In this document: one piece after another, positions 53,750-63,800 of the stretch
How the letters are laid out: each line of letters begins with the position of its first letter
Position numbering within the stretch: position 1 is the first letter of the stretch
Assembly: GCF_024298825.1 (NCBI RefSeq)
Contig: NZ_CP101153.1
Coordinates: 806,001 to 870,000 of the forward strand
Origin: Haloglomus salinum
GTDB taxonomy: Archaea > Halobacteriota > Halobacteria > Halobacteriales > Haloarculaceae
Length of the DNA: 64,000 nt
Direction: 5' to 3'
Program-made: the position numbers and the translations under genes
Notes under the pieces: model-generated
The model's input: only the letters and a program-made list of their open reading frames with translations
What the model was told of the DNA's origin: nothing
Databases searched by the model: none

Positions 53750-54637
53750 TCACGTCTCGTCGTCGGAACGGATGCGGAGGTTGTACTCCCGGATGATGTC
53801 GGCGTTCTCCACGTCGTCCGGGGAGTCGAAGCCGGCCTGCTGGGCATCGTACGAGCCCTCGGAGGCGAACCCGCCGGTGTCGAAGCCACCGTCGCCGGCG
53901 GGGGCGTCGCCCGCCTCGCCGGTGCTGCCACCGATGACGACGTCCTCGGACTCGTCACCCTCGCTCACGTTCGTCTCCTCGCCCAGCACCGCGTCGCCGT
54001 CCTGCAGGCCGTCGTAGTCGCCGGACCCGCCCGTCGGGACATCGCCGTCGGTCGGGCCGCCCGCATCGGCACCGGGGCCCAGTCCCAGGCCGAGCCCGGC
54101 GGCGCTGACGCCGACCGTCGAGACGGCCAGTACCACGACGAGGCCGGCGCCGGCGGAGACGTGCCGGGTCGATATCAGGTCGCCGCTGGAGGCCGACCGG
54201 AGCCCGTCGAGCACGTCGGCGTACAGGCGGCATGCGACCCGCGTCTCCGCGCCGTCCGCGGCGGCGTCGCGGGCCGTCCGGAGCGCCTCCCGGACCTGCG
54301 GGTTCACGGCCTCGAACTGCTGGACCAGTGGCTGCCGGGTGCGGGCGAGGAACTCGGTGATGGCGGCCACGACACCCAGGCCGACCACGATGGCAGACTC
54401 CAGCCACGCCGGGCCCGGAAGCACGACCCCGACGAGGGTCAGCACGAGGTTCGCTGCCAGGAGGACGACCACGCCGTCGACGACGGCGTGGACCGCCGCG
54501 GCCTTGCGAGCCTCGCGCCGGACCTGCCGGACGGCCCGCTCGACGCGTTCCCTGAGCTCGTCCGGGGGCGCCGGGGCGCTGTCGTCGTCACCGTTCCGGG
54601 CGGTGTCGGCATCACCGCTGGATGCGTCGTCGGTCAC
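53750..54637 (-). CDS. Membrane protein of the MoxR/VWA operon
   Basis: 295 residues from a GTG start that overlaps the coiled-coil gene stop by four bases (GTGA). Three helices (VVDGVVVLLAANLVLTLVGVVL; IVVGLGVVAAITEFL; AGAGLVVVLAVSTVGVSAAGL) and a cytoplasmic cluster with RRxAxKAAA. The last 90 residues are Gly/Asp/Glu-rich and ordered poorly. A haloarchaeal conserved partner of this operon, without a clear known fold. Confidence 0.7.
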   Translation of the reverse strand: MTDDASSGDADTARNGDDDSAPAPPDELRERVERAVRQVRREARKAAAVHAVVDGVVVLLAANLVLTLVGVVLPGPAWLESAIVVGLGVVAAITEFLARTRQPLVQQFEAVNPQVREALRTARDAAADGAETRVACRLYADVLDGLRSASSGDLISTRHVSAGAGLVVVLAVSTVGVSAAGLGLGLGPGADAGGPTDGDVPTGGSGDYDGLQDGDAVLGEETNVSEGDESEDVVIGGSTGEAGDAPAGDGGFDTGGFASEGSYDAQQAGFDSPDDVENADIIREYNLRIRSDDET

Positions 54638-55350
54638 GAGTTCGACCCGCTACTGCTGTCGTTGTTGTTCCGGCACTCCTCCAGCTCGCGTTCGAGCCGG
54701 GCCTTGTCCGCCTGCAACTGCTCTTTGTCCTCCTGCAACTGCTCTTTGTCCTCCTGTAGCTGGTTCTTGTCCTCCTGTAGCTGGTCCCGTTCCGTCCGTA
54801 GCTCCTGGTTCGTCGTCTCCAGGTCTTCGACCTGTCCCTCCAGGTCCTCGACCTGGCTCTCCAGCGCGCGCTCACGGTTCTGGAGGCTGTCGACGCGGTC
54901 CTGCAGGTTCTCGTTTGTCGATTCGAGCCGGTCCCGGCGGTCCTCCAGGTTGGCGACGCGGTCCTCGAGGTCCTGTTTCTCCGACCGCAGCTGGACGAGC
55001 TGCGAACGGGCGGTCTGCAACGACTCGCGGGTCTGCAGGAGCTCGTTCTCGGCCTCCCGGAGCTCCTGTTCGGTCTTCCGGAGGTCCTCGGTCACCTGCT
55101 GCAGGTCGGACTGGCGAGTGTCGATGCTCCGGTTCAGGCTCCGGAGTCGTTGCTCGGCAGTGGCCAGTTGCTCCTGCTTCTCGTCGACCTCCGCCGCCAG
55201 CTCGGTGTTCTGCTGGCGGAGCTGTTCGTTCCGGTCCCGGAGGTCCTCGACGGACTCCTGATAGTAGAGGGTCGCCCCGGCAGTACCGGCCATGGTGGCG
55301 CCGACGAGGAGGACGAGGACCACGTTGATGCTGCCACCGAGGAGCTTCAT
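54634..55350 (-). CDS. Membrane-anchored coiled-coil protein of the MoxR/VWA operon
   Basis: 238 residues from ATG 55350. One N-terminal helix (INVVLVLLVGATMAGTAGA) is followed by about 200 residues of coiled coil. Near its end the units LQEDKNQ, LQEDKEQ, LQEDKEQ and LQADKAR repeat in a seven-residue heptad. It probably extends outside the membrane as a rod or scaffold. It overlaps the following gene by four bases. Confidence 0.8.
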   Translation of the reverse strand: MKLLGGSINVVLVLLVGATMAGTAGATLYYQESVEDLRDRNEQLRQQNTELAAEVDEKQEQLATAEQRLRSLNRSIDTRQSDLQQVTEDLRKTEQELREAENELLQTRESLQTARSQLVQLRSEKQDLEDRVANLEDRRDRLESTNENLQDRVDSLQNRERALESQVEDLEGQVEDLETTNQELRTERDQLQEDKNQLQEDKEQLQEDKEQLQADKARLERELEECRNNNDSSSGSNS

Positions 55351-55468
55351 ACCGGACCCAGCCCCGCGGTTCACAAATCTCTTCGGTGCGCTCGGCTCGC
55401 ACCGTCCCCGTCGCTCCGGGTGTGACGGCCCGGGCCCACGGGGAGGGGTCACCGGGGCCGAGGGGTGG

Positions 55469-57895
55469 TCAGTCGTCGGCGGCAGTCGCGGTCGTGGTGG
55501 TGCGCCGGCGGTACCGCGAGATTCGCCGGGCTGCGACCTCGAGCAGGAACAGCAGGAGGGCGCCGGCGAGCGCCAGCCACCCCCACTCCCGGCGGACCTC
55601 ACGGGTCCGGCTGGCCGACTGCGTGACCGTCTCGGCGATGGCGGCTGCCTCGCTCGAGCGGAACTGCTGTCCACCGGTCGTCCGGACGAGCCCGGCCAGC
55701 GCGTCGGACTGGCCGTACCCCTCGTACTCGCGGGGGGAGTTGACCGCGACGGTGGCCCCCAGCACCTCGCGGAAGCCCTGCTCGTCGGGGACCAGCGTCG
55801 CCTCGTACGTCTCGGGCGCGACCTGGCGGAACCGTGGCGGGCCCTCGGGGCGCTCACTGCCCACGTACCGCACGGTCACCTGCTCGCCGACACGCCCGTC
55901 GGGGGCGGACACGACACCGCGAGCGTTGCGCTCCGGGTCGCCGACCGCCCAGTTGACCGACTTCGACAGCAGGAGGGAGTCCGGCCGCTCCAGCAGCCCG
56001 TCCAGCGAGCCGTCGACCCCGTAGGCCGTGACGGAGACGACCCGGCCGAGGCCGTAGCGCCACTGGGCCAGTGCGGGTTCGCCGTCACCGGTGGCGACGA
56101 GGAACTCCGCGCCGGCCTTGACCGACACCTCGTTGGCAAGCCCGGGGTCCGACTCGGGCTCGACCCCAGCCGTGATGAACTGGTTCCGGTCGACCACGGT
56201 CAGCTTCCCGGCGGCGAAGGTCCGGGACTCGCCGCCGAACAGGAGCCGCAGCCGGTCGGTCTCGTCGGCCCGGAGATACTGCCCACCGGTGGCCGACGCC
56301 ACGTCCGACAGCAGGTCCTCGTTCACCCGCCGCCCGACGCCGACGGTCACGACCTGGACGCCCTGCTCGTTCAGCCGCCGCGCGACCGCCCGGGACGTGA
56401 CGTCCTGGGCCTGGCCGTCCGAGACGACGATGACGGTTCCAGGGCCGTCGAGCAGGTCGGCGGCGCCCTGCAGCCCGACCCCGAGGTCGGTCCCGCCGCC
56501 GCTCTGCAGCCGCCGGACCTTCGAGCGGAGCTGCTCCCGGTTCGACCCCAGCGGGACGATGTCGTTGACCAGATGGGCCTGCCAGTTGAAGCCGACCACC
56601 CCGACCTCGTTGCCGTCGCCGAGCTGCTCCAGCACGTCGAGCGCGACGCGTTTCTGCGTCTCCATGCCCGCCTCGGAGCTGCCGGAGACGTCGACCAGCA
56701 GGACCATCCGGGTCGTCCGGCCGCCGCCCTCGCCGACCCGGACGGGGAGCATCGACCCCAGCGAGGAGTTCGCGTAGCCGCCGTTGTCGTACGCGTTCCG
56801 GCCACCCACCGTGACCAGGCCCGTTCCGTCGATGACCGCCCGCTGGAGGGCGGTCACGTTACCCGCCTCGTCCGCGGGGAGGTCCTGTAGCACGACGGCC
56901 TGGTACGGTTCGAGGTCGTCCGGCACCGCCGGGCGGCTGGTCACGTTGTAGAGACGGTCGAGCAGCCCCTCCAGCGGGTACTCGCCGCGGGAGACGTACA
57001 GGACCCGCGGCTTCGGGACGACGCGGACGCTCCGCCGGACCACGTCGTTGTCGTCGTGGACGTCGTCGGCGTCGACCCTCGCGACCAGCTCGTGAGAGCC
57101 CACCTCGTCGAAGGTGTAGGTGAACTCGGCGGCGCCCGCGCCCGAGATCTCCTCGGTGAAGACGGGCGTCCCGTCGGCCGTGACCGTGACGGTGGCGCTG
57201 CTCGACCCCAGGTCCGCCCCGCCGACACGGACGAGGAAACTGTTGCCGACGCCGGCGCTGGTCTTGGCGGGGCCGGCGAGGGTGACGTACCGTTCGGTCC
57301 GGGTCGTCGAGAGCTGGACCGCGTGGACGGTGGCGTCGGCGCTGGTGGCGACCTCGGCGGCCTCGCCCAGCGACCGGCCGCCCGTCACCTGCCCGTCCGA
57401 GACCACCAGCAGCTCCGCGTCCCGCTCGGTGTTGGCGACGACGGCATCACCCAGCCGCGAGGTGGTGCCCGACCCGACGATCGACCGGCTGACCGGGACC
57501 CCCTCGGCCTCGATGGCGGCCGCGAGCGCGTCCACGTTCGCGTCGGTCACGGCCATCGAATCGGATTCGTCGGCCAGCAGGCGGACCCGCGGGTCACCGG
57601 GCGTCTCGCGGGCGGTGACCGTGTACGGGCCGGCAGCTGCGGCCACCAGAAGCGTCGCGAGGACCACCCGCGAGGCGAACAGTCCCAGCCGTCGGCGCCG
57701 GCTCCAGTCGCCGGCCGCCCCGCAGAGGTGGAACGTCAGCGCGACGAGTGCGACGAGGACGACCGGGAGCGCCAGCGCGACGAGCGGCAACTCGACGCCG
57801 ACGGTCACGCCACGCACGGTGACCTCGGCCGCCTCGGTCCCGGGAATGCCGGCCTGGAGCCCGGGCACGGGCAGCCCGGCCTGGAGGAGCGACAT
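55469..57895 (-). CDS. Double VWA-domain membrane protein
   Basis: 808 residues from ATG 57895, one base overlapping the BatA-like gene stop (TGATG). Helices near the start and end frame a large exterior region. Two metal-site signatures are present: DESDSMA with VVSDGQ (first VWA-like) and DVSGSSEAG with VVSDGQAQ (second). Membrane ends suggest it faces the outside or periplasm-like space. Function inferred from the operon. A C-terminal helix WGWLALAGALLLFLLEVAA anchors it. Confidence 0.85.
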   Translation of the reverse strand: MSLLQAGLPVPGLQAGIPGTEAAEVTVRGVTVGVELPLVALALPVVLVALVALTFHLCGAAGDWSRRRRLGLFASRVVLATLLVAAAAGPYTVTARETPGDPRVRLLADESDSMAVTDANVDALAAAIEAEGVPVSRSIVGSGTTSRLGDAVVANTERDAELLVVSDGQVTGGRSLGEAAEVATSADATVHAVQLSTTRTERYVTLAGPAKTSAGVGNSFLVRVGGADLGSSSATVTVTADGTPVFTEEISGAGAAEFTYTFDEVGSHELVARVDADDVHDDNDVVRRSVRVVPKPRVLYVSRGEYPLEGLLDRLYNVTSRPAVPDDLEPYQAVVLQDLPADEAGNVTALQRAVIDGTGLVTVGGRNAYDNGGYANSSLGSMLPVRVGEGGGRTTRMVLLVDVSGSSEAGMETQKRVALDVLEQLGDGNEVGVVGFNWQAHLVNDIVPLGSNREQLRSKVRRLQSGGGTDLGVGLQGAADLLDGPGTVIVVSDGQAQDVTSRAVARRLNEQGVQVVTVGVGRRVNEDLLSDVASATGGQYLRADETDRLRLLFGGESRTFAAGKLTVVDRNQFITAGVEPESDPGLANEVSVKAGAEFLVATGDGEPALAQWRYGLGRVVSVTAYGVDGSLDGLLERPDSLLLSKSVNWAVGDPERNARGVVSAPDGRVGEQVTVRYVGSERPEGPPRFRQVAPETYEATLVPDEQGFREVLGATVAVNSPREYEGYGQSDALAGLVRTTGGQQFRSSEAAAIAETVTQSASRTREVRREWGWLALAGALLLFLLEVAARRISRYRRRTTTTATAADD

Positions 57896-59700
57896 CACAG
57901 GTCACCCCGGCGCCGGAGCAGCGCCACCTCCGTCAGCAACGCCCCGAGCGCGGCGAGCGCGACCGCCGGAGAGAGGTCCAGCGGCCGCTGGACGACCTCC
58001 TCCCGCGACCGCGCGACGCCGTCGGGACCGGTCCGGAGCGCCGGGGCCGAGACGTTCGACTCCCCCGTGTCGAGCAGCGCGGCCGCCACCCGCCGGTCGC
58101 CGAGGCGGTAGTGACCAGCGGCGTCCAGGGTGGCCGTGCCGCCGGCCACGGTCCGGCTCCCGTCCGGAGCCGTCACCGCCGTCCCGTTGGGGACCGAGAG
58201 GCGCGTGCCCGTCTCGTAGTTGGTCCGCGGGAGCGGCTCCCGCCCGGCCGCCTCGTAGACGAGCCGCTTCCACAGCACCGGGTACTGATAGTTGAACTGG
58301 AACTGGGTGGCGTCCGGGAGGTAACCGTAGTAGAGGGTCCGGCCGTTCCCGAGTCGCCCGCGGGCGATGAGCGGCGAGTCGCCCGCCCGGACCAGGCTCC
58401 GGGACCCGTTCCGCAACTCGGTGGTCAGGTACGACTTCGGTGGCGGGAAGCTGATACCCCTGACGAGCGGGTCGTCGCTCGCCCGGATCGAGGGGCCCGA
58501 CGAACGGCCGGTCGGCTCGACCGGCAGGAGGCCGCCGTAGCCGACCTGTCGGAGGTCGTCCTGTGCGACGACGATGGTGCCGCCGCCCGCGCGGGTCACC
58601 GTCTCGGCGGCCTCGCGCGTGCTCTGTAGCAGCCGCTGCCGGTCGACCCCGGCGAAGACGACCACGTCGTACCCCCCGTCGACGGCCGTCGGCGGCTCGG
58701 CGACCGTCAGCGAGACCTCGTCGAGCACCTCCAGCGCCGTCACCAGATACCGGTCCGGGTCGTTGCTCACCAGCAGGACGCGAATCCTCGCCTCCTCGGG
58801 GCCGGAGACAGCGACCCGGTCGTCGAGCGTGAGCCCGTCGCCCGGCGAGAGGCGGGCGGTCGCGTCGCCGGTCGGGACCGGCAGCGTCGCGGTCCCCACG
58901 TCGCCGGGCTGGAGCCGGATGGTCTCGCGTGCCCCGCCCAGACCGACCGTCCGCTCGACGGGCTGGTCGGCGTAGCTCTTCACGGAGAGCGTGACGCTCG
59001 TCCGGCCGTACTCGGCGTCGACGAAGCCGACGTTGGGGGCCTCGCCCCCGACCGGCCGCAGGTCGACCGTGTAGCCCCGGCCACGGGCGGTCTCGACGGC
59101 GTCGCGCCACGCGTCGTCGCCGGCGAAGTCGCTGACGACGACGATGCGGGCATCCTCGTCGGCCACGGCGACCGCCTGCGAGACGGCCGCGGCGAGGTCG
59201 CCCGCAGCGTCCGTCCGCGAGAGGTCGTCGAGCACCTCGCGGGCGTCCGCCGCGCCACTGGCCTGGAGCCGGACCCGTGGCGTCGCGCCGGCGGTCACGA
59301 CGGATGTGGTCTGCGAGACCGACTCCCGGGCGATGGCCCGGGCCCGGTCGAACCGGCTCCCCCCGCTTGCGTCCTCGACGGCCATGCTCGCGGAGGTGTC
59401 CAGCACGACCACCGTCTCCGTGACCGTCGCGGTCCCGCTGGTCATGAGATACGGCGATGCCAGCGCGAGCGCCACCAGCACGACCACGAGCAGCTGGAGG
59501 AGCAACAGGAGGTTCCGGCGGAGCGTCTCGAGCGCGGCGCTGTCGGTGCCGCCCTCCTCTCCGGCCGCGAGGAACTCCAGCGTCGGCAGCTGTAGCCGAC
59601 GGGGGTCCGGCCGGACCAGGTACAGCAGCAGGATGGGCACGACGGCGAGGAGGGCGAGCAGACCGAGCGGGGTCAGGAACACGTCGGCGAGGCCTGCCAT
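57895..59700 (-). CDS. BatA-like VWA membrane protein, first gene of the operon
   Basis: 601 residues from ATG 59700. The N-terminal LGLLALLAVVPILLLYLVRPDPRR and second helix RRNLLLLLQLLVVVLVALALA are the BatA signature. The VWA metal site is VVLDTSASMAVED, and the domain continues to VVVSDFAGDDAW. The C-terminus ends in a helix and basic tail. BatA-type proteins work with MoxR and DUF58 partners. Confidence 0.87.
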   Translation of the reverse strand: MAGLADVFLTPLGLLALLAVVPILLLYLVRPDPRRLQLPTLEFLAAGEEGGTDSAALETLRRNLLLLLQLLVVVLVALALASPYLMTSGTATVTETVVVLDTSASMAVEDASGGSRFDRARAIARESVSQTTSVVTAGATPRVRLQASGAADAREVLDDLSRTDAAGDLAAAVSQAVAVADEDARIVVVSDFAGDDAWRDAVETARGRGYTVDLRPVGGEAPNVGFVDAEYGRTSVTLSVKSYADQPVERTVGLGGARETIRLQPGDVGTATLPVPTGDATARLSPGDGLTLDDRVAVSGPEEARIRVLLVSNDPDRYLVTALEVLDEVSLTVAEPPTAVDGGYDVVVFAGVDRQRLLQSTREAAETVTRAGGGTIVVAQDDLRQVGYGGLLPVEPTGRSSGPSIRASDDPLVRGISFPPPKSYLTTELRNGSRSLVRAGDSPLIARGRLGNGRTLYYGYLPDATQFQFNYQYPVLWKRLVYEAAGREPLPRTNYETGTRLSVPNGTAVTAPDGSRTVAGGTATLDAAGHYRLGDRRVAAALLDTGESNVSAPALRTGPDGVARSREEVVQRPLDLSPAVALAALGALLTEVALLRRRGDL

Positions 59701-59773
59701 TGGACGGAGGCTCGGCGGCGACTGCCAAACCCCTTGTGACGCGACGCGCCGGGTAGCGGTCGAACCGGCCGGC

Positions 59774-60514
59774 TCAGAGGTCGACCGTCTCGCCGTCGTC
59801 GGGCACGACGACCTGCTCCTCGACGCCCGCCTCGTCGAGCGTCGCCTGCAGGTCCTCGCGCGTCGCGAGACAGTGGTTGATGCTGTCCATGTGGTCCGCG
59901 ACGATGGTCGCGTCCGTCCACTCGGTCAGTGTCACCACGTCCTCGGGCGTCATCGTGATGGGCCGACCCTCGGTGAACTGTGCCGCGCCGGCGTTGGCCA
60001 CCACCACGTCCGGCTCGTGCTCGTCCAGCGTCTCCCTCACGGCCTCGTACGGCACGGTGTCGCCGGCGTGGTAGACGGTCGGCTCGTCGGGGGCCTCCAG
60101 CACGAACCCCGACACCGGGGCCATCTGCTCCGCGAGGTCGCCGTAGCCGTGGCGCGCCGGCGTCCGCGTCACGGTCAGGTCGCCCAGCGTCGCCGTGTCG
60201 TCGACCGGCTGGGAGTCAGCCCCCGTCGACGCCAAGAACTCGGCGTCGTTGGGCTGGCAGAGCGCCGTCGTCCCCTCGGCGAACCCATCGCGCGCCACCT
60301 GGTCGAAGTGGTCGCGGTGGCAGTGTGTCACCAGCAGCGCGTCGTGGTCGAGTGGCACGTCGGGCAGCGGCACCAGCGGGTTCCGGCGGTCGTTCGGTGA
60401 GTTCGGAATCGGCGGCATCTCGCCGGGCTCGGAGAGCATCGGGTCGACCAGCAGTGTCGTGTCACCGAGCGTCAGTCGGAGTGTCGCGTGGCGCAGGAGC
60501 TGGAGCGTGGCCAT
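59774..60514 (-). CDS. MBL-fold metal-dependent hydrolase, UPF0173-like
   Basis: 246 residues from ATG 60514. Zinc ligands: LLVTHCHRDHFDQV (H-x-H-x-D-H), PARHGYGD, VYHAGDT and ADHMDSINH. This is the small MBL group (UPF0173/YtnP-like and lactonase relatives) with unknown substrate. The upstream frame to 60748 is basic and not coding in style. Not part of the operon upstream: it is 74 bases from the BatA-like start. Confidence 0.88.
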   Translation of the reverse strand: MATLQLLRHATLRLTLGDTTLLVDPMLSEPGEMPPIPNSPNDRRNPLVPLPDVPLDHDALLVTHCHRDHFDQVARDGFAEGTTALCQPNDAEFLASTGADSQPVDDTATLGDLTVTRTPARHGYGDLAEQMAPVSGFVLEAPDEPTVYHAGDTVPYEAVRETLDEHEPDVVVANAGAAQFTEGRPITMTPEDVVTLTEWTDATIVADHMDSINHCLATREDLQATLDEAGVEEQVVVPDDGETVDL

Positions 60515-60802
60515 ACGCCATGGTCGGGCGGGTCGAGGATAGCGGTTCCGCCGACGGCAGTCAGTTCGGTACGGCGGTACCTCCCGATACAGACAATAAA
60601 TCCGAATATATCCGCATAAACATACATATAATTCATTTATTCGGAGTATTTGGCGTATGCTCGGTGTGGCTAGCAACAGGTCTCTGCATACCGCGCGAGC
60701 GTAGCGAGCGCGGTTTCTCCGCTGGCGACCGCTGGGAGCCAGCGGCATTTTTTCTGAACGTTTTTTGCGACGAGCGGTACCCGAGTCGGAAAAAAGCTCC
60801 AG
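60515..60802. other. Intergenic region with an AT-rich island and gltB 3' T-runs
   Basis: 288 bases without a gene. 60585-60655 is the most AT-rich stretch in the window after 17.1 kb (TAAATCCGAATATATCC, ATACATATAATTCATTTATT), a candidate promoter area for the hydrolase. On the minus strand, T-runs at 60790-60795 and 60765-60770 follow the gltB stop and fit termination. Confidence 0.5.
60790..60795 (-). terminator. T6 run downstream of glutamate synthase
   Basis: On the minus strand, six T bases lie seven bases past the TAA stop at 60803-60805; another T-run is 20 bases on. This is the simple archaeal terminator form. Confidence 0.45.
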
Positions 60803-63800
60803 TTAGTCGTCGGTCGACGCCGCGAAGCCCTGCCCCGCGGCGTCGGCGTCCGGGCCAACGGACTCGGGCAGGTCCTCGCGGACGTCCTCGGCACCCTCGC
60901 TGAGCGCCCGGCTGTAGGCCTCCGGCATCACCTTCACGAACTTGTCGAGTTCCTCCTCCCAGTGCTCGAGGACGTACTCGGCACGGTCGGAGTCGGTGTG
61001 GGCGACGTGGTTCTCGACGAGGCGGCGCATCATGCGTCGGTCCTGCTCGCCGAGTTCACGGGTGGTCTCGACCATCCCGTAGTTCACCCGGTCCTCGAAG
61101 TCGCCCTCGCGGTCGAGGACGTAGGCGATACCGCCAGACATCCCGGCGGCGAAGTTCTTGCCCGTGTCGCCCAGACAGACGACGACGCCGCCGGTCATGT
61201 ACTCGCAGCCGTGGTCGCCGACGGACTCGACGACCGCCTTCACGCCGGAGTTGCGGACGGCGAACCGCTCGCCGGCCTTCCCGTTGACGTACATCTGGCC
61301 CTGGGTCGCGCCGTACAGCGCGACGTTGCCGGTGACGATGTTCTCCTCGGGCTCGTACGGCGCGGAGTTGGGCGTCTGGACGATGAGCTTCCCGCCGGAG
61401 AGTCCCTTGCCGACGTAGTCGTTGCCGCTGCCGGTCAGCGACATCGTGACACCGTGCTTGAGGAAGGCGCCGAACGACTGGCCGGCGACGCCGTCGAAGT
61501 CGATACGGAAGGTGTCCTCCGGGAGCCCGTCGAGGCCGTGCTCCTTCGAGATGTGGTTCGAGAGGGTCGCACCGACGGCGCGGTGCTGGTTGCCGATTTC
61601 CATGTCCAGATGCGCGGGTTCGCCCGTCTCGAGGGCGTCGCCCAGCTCGTCCATGATATCCCAGTCCAGCTGCTCGTCGACCTCGTGGGTCTGGGGCTCG
61701 GTCTTGCGTCGCTGGTCGCCCGGCGGCTGAGCGATGACCGAGGAGAGGTCCAGCTTCCGGGCCTTCTCCTGTTCTACGTCGGTCCGCTGGGCCAGGTACT
61801 CCGGCCGGCCGATCATCTCGTCCAGCGACGTGAAGCCCAGGTCGGCCATTATCTCGCGCAGTTCCTGGGCCATGAACGTCATGTAGTTGATGACGTGGTC
61901 GGGCTCGCCGGGGAACCGGTTGCGCAGCTCGTCGCGCTGGGTGGCGACGCCGACCGGGCAGGTGTTCTCGTGGCACTGCCGGGCCATCACACAGCCCGAG
62001 GTCACCAGCGAGGCGGTCCCGAAGACGTACTCCTCCGCACCGAGGAGGGCGGCGATGGCCACGTCGCGGCCTGTCTTCAGGCCGCCGTCGGCGGTGACGC
62101 GGATGCGGTTGCGCAGGTCCGTCGCGCGGAGCATCTGGTTGGCCTCGGCCAGCCCGAGCTCCCACGGCAGGCCGGCGTTCTTGATACTGGTCTTCGGGGA
62201 GGCGCCGGTGCCGCCCGAGTGACCGGAGATGTGGACCACGTCGGCGTTGGCCTTCGCGACGCCGGCGGCGATGGTGCCGATGCCGGCCTCGGAGACGAGC
62301 TTGACGTTGATGTCGGCGTCCGGGTTCGCCGCCTTCAGGTCGTGGATGAGCTGCTTGAGGTCCTCGATGGAGTAGATGTCGTGGAGCGGCGGCGGCGAGA
62401 TGAGCCCCACGCCCGGCGTCGCGTACCGGACGTGCGCTATCATCTCGTTGACCTTCTTGCCGGGCAGGTGGCCGCCCTCGCCGGGCTTGGAGCCCTGGGC
62501 CATCTTGATCTGGATCTCCTCGGCGTTGGTGAGGTAGTCGGAGGTGACCCCGAAGCGGCCGGAGGCGACCTGCTTGATGTTGCACTCCTTCTCCGTGTCG
62601 AAGCGCTCGGGCGGTTCGCCGCCCTCGCCCGTGTTGGATTTGGCCCCGAGCCGGTTCATCGCGATGGAGTTGTTCTCGTGGGCCTCGGGCGAGAGGCTCC
62701 CGAGGCTCATCGCAGCGGTCGAGAAGTGCTTCACGATCTCCTCGACCGGCTGCACGTCCTCGATGTCGACCGGGTCGCGGTCGGAGTCGAACTCCAGCAG
62801 GCCGCGCAGCGTCTGGAGCTGCTCGGTCTGCTCGTTCATCAGGTCCGCGAAGTCGCCGTAGCGCTCGTAGTCGCCCGTCCGAACCGCCTGCTGGAGCGCC
62901 CCCACGCTCTGGGGGTTCCACTCGTGGAAGATTCCGTCCGAGCGGTGCTCGTACTCGCCCTGCCGTTCGAGGTCGGCCTCCTCGCCCCACGCGACCGTGT
63001 GGCGCTTCGTCAGGTCGGTCTCCACGTCCTCGATGTCGATGCCCTCGGTCCGGGCGGTCGTGCCCTCGAAGTACTCGGCGACGAAGTCCGAGTCGAGGCC
63101 GACCGCCTCGAAGATCTGGGCGCCCTGGTAGGACTCGACGGTCGAGATGCCCATCTTCGCCATCGTCTTCAGGAGGCCGTCCTCGACGGCGTGGACGTAG
63201 GCGTCGACCGCTTCCTCCTCGTCGGCGCCGTCCGGACCGGCGACGAGGTCGCTGATGGACTGGTAGGCGAGGTACGGGTTCACCGCGCCGGCGCCGTAGC
63301 CGATGAGCGTCGCGAAGTGGTGGACCGCACGCGGGTCGCCCGACTCGATGACGAGGCCCGCGCGGTTCCGCAGGCCGTTGCGGACGAGGTGGTGGTGGAC
63401 GCCACCGACCGCGAGCAGCGAGGGGATGGGGACGCGGTCCTCCCCGGCCCGGCGGTCCGAGAGCACGACGATGTCGTACTCCCGTGCGGCGTCGGTGGCT
63501 CGCGAGCGGAGGTCCTCGACAGCCGCCTCGAGGCTCGCGACCGCCTCGGGGTCGTACGTGATGTCCACGACCGTCGAGGAGAGCTCCCCATCGCCGCCGC
63601 CGAGCCCCTTGATGCTCGCCGTCTCCGCGTCGGTGAGGACGGGCGAGTCACAGACCAGCTGGCGGGCGTGTGCGGGCGACTCGTCGAGGAGGTTGCGCTG
63701 GTTGCCCAGCCGCGTCTCCATCGACGTGACGACCTCCTCGCGGATGTAGTCCAGCGGCGGGTTCGTGACCTGCGCGAACAGCTGCTTGAAGTACGTGAAC

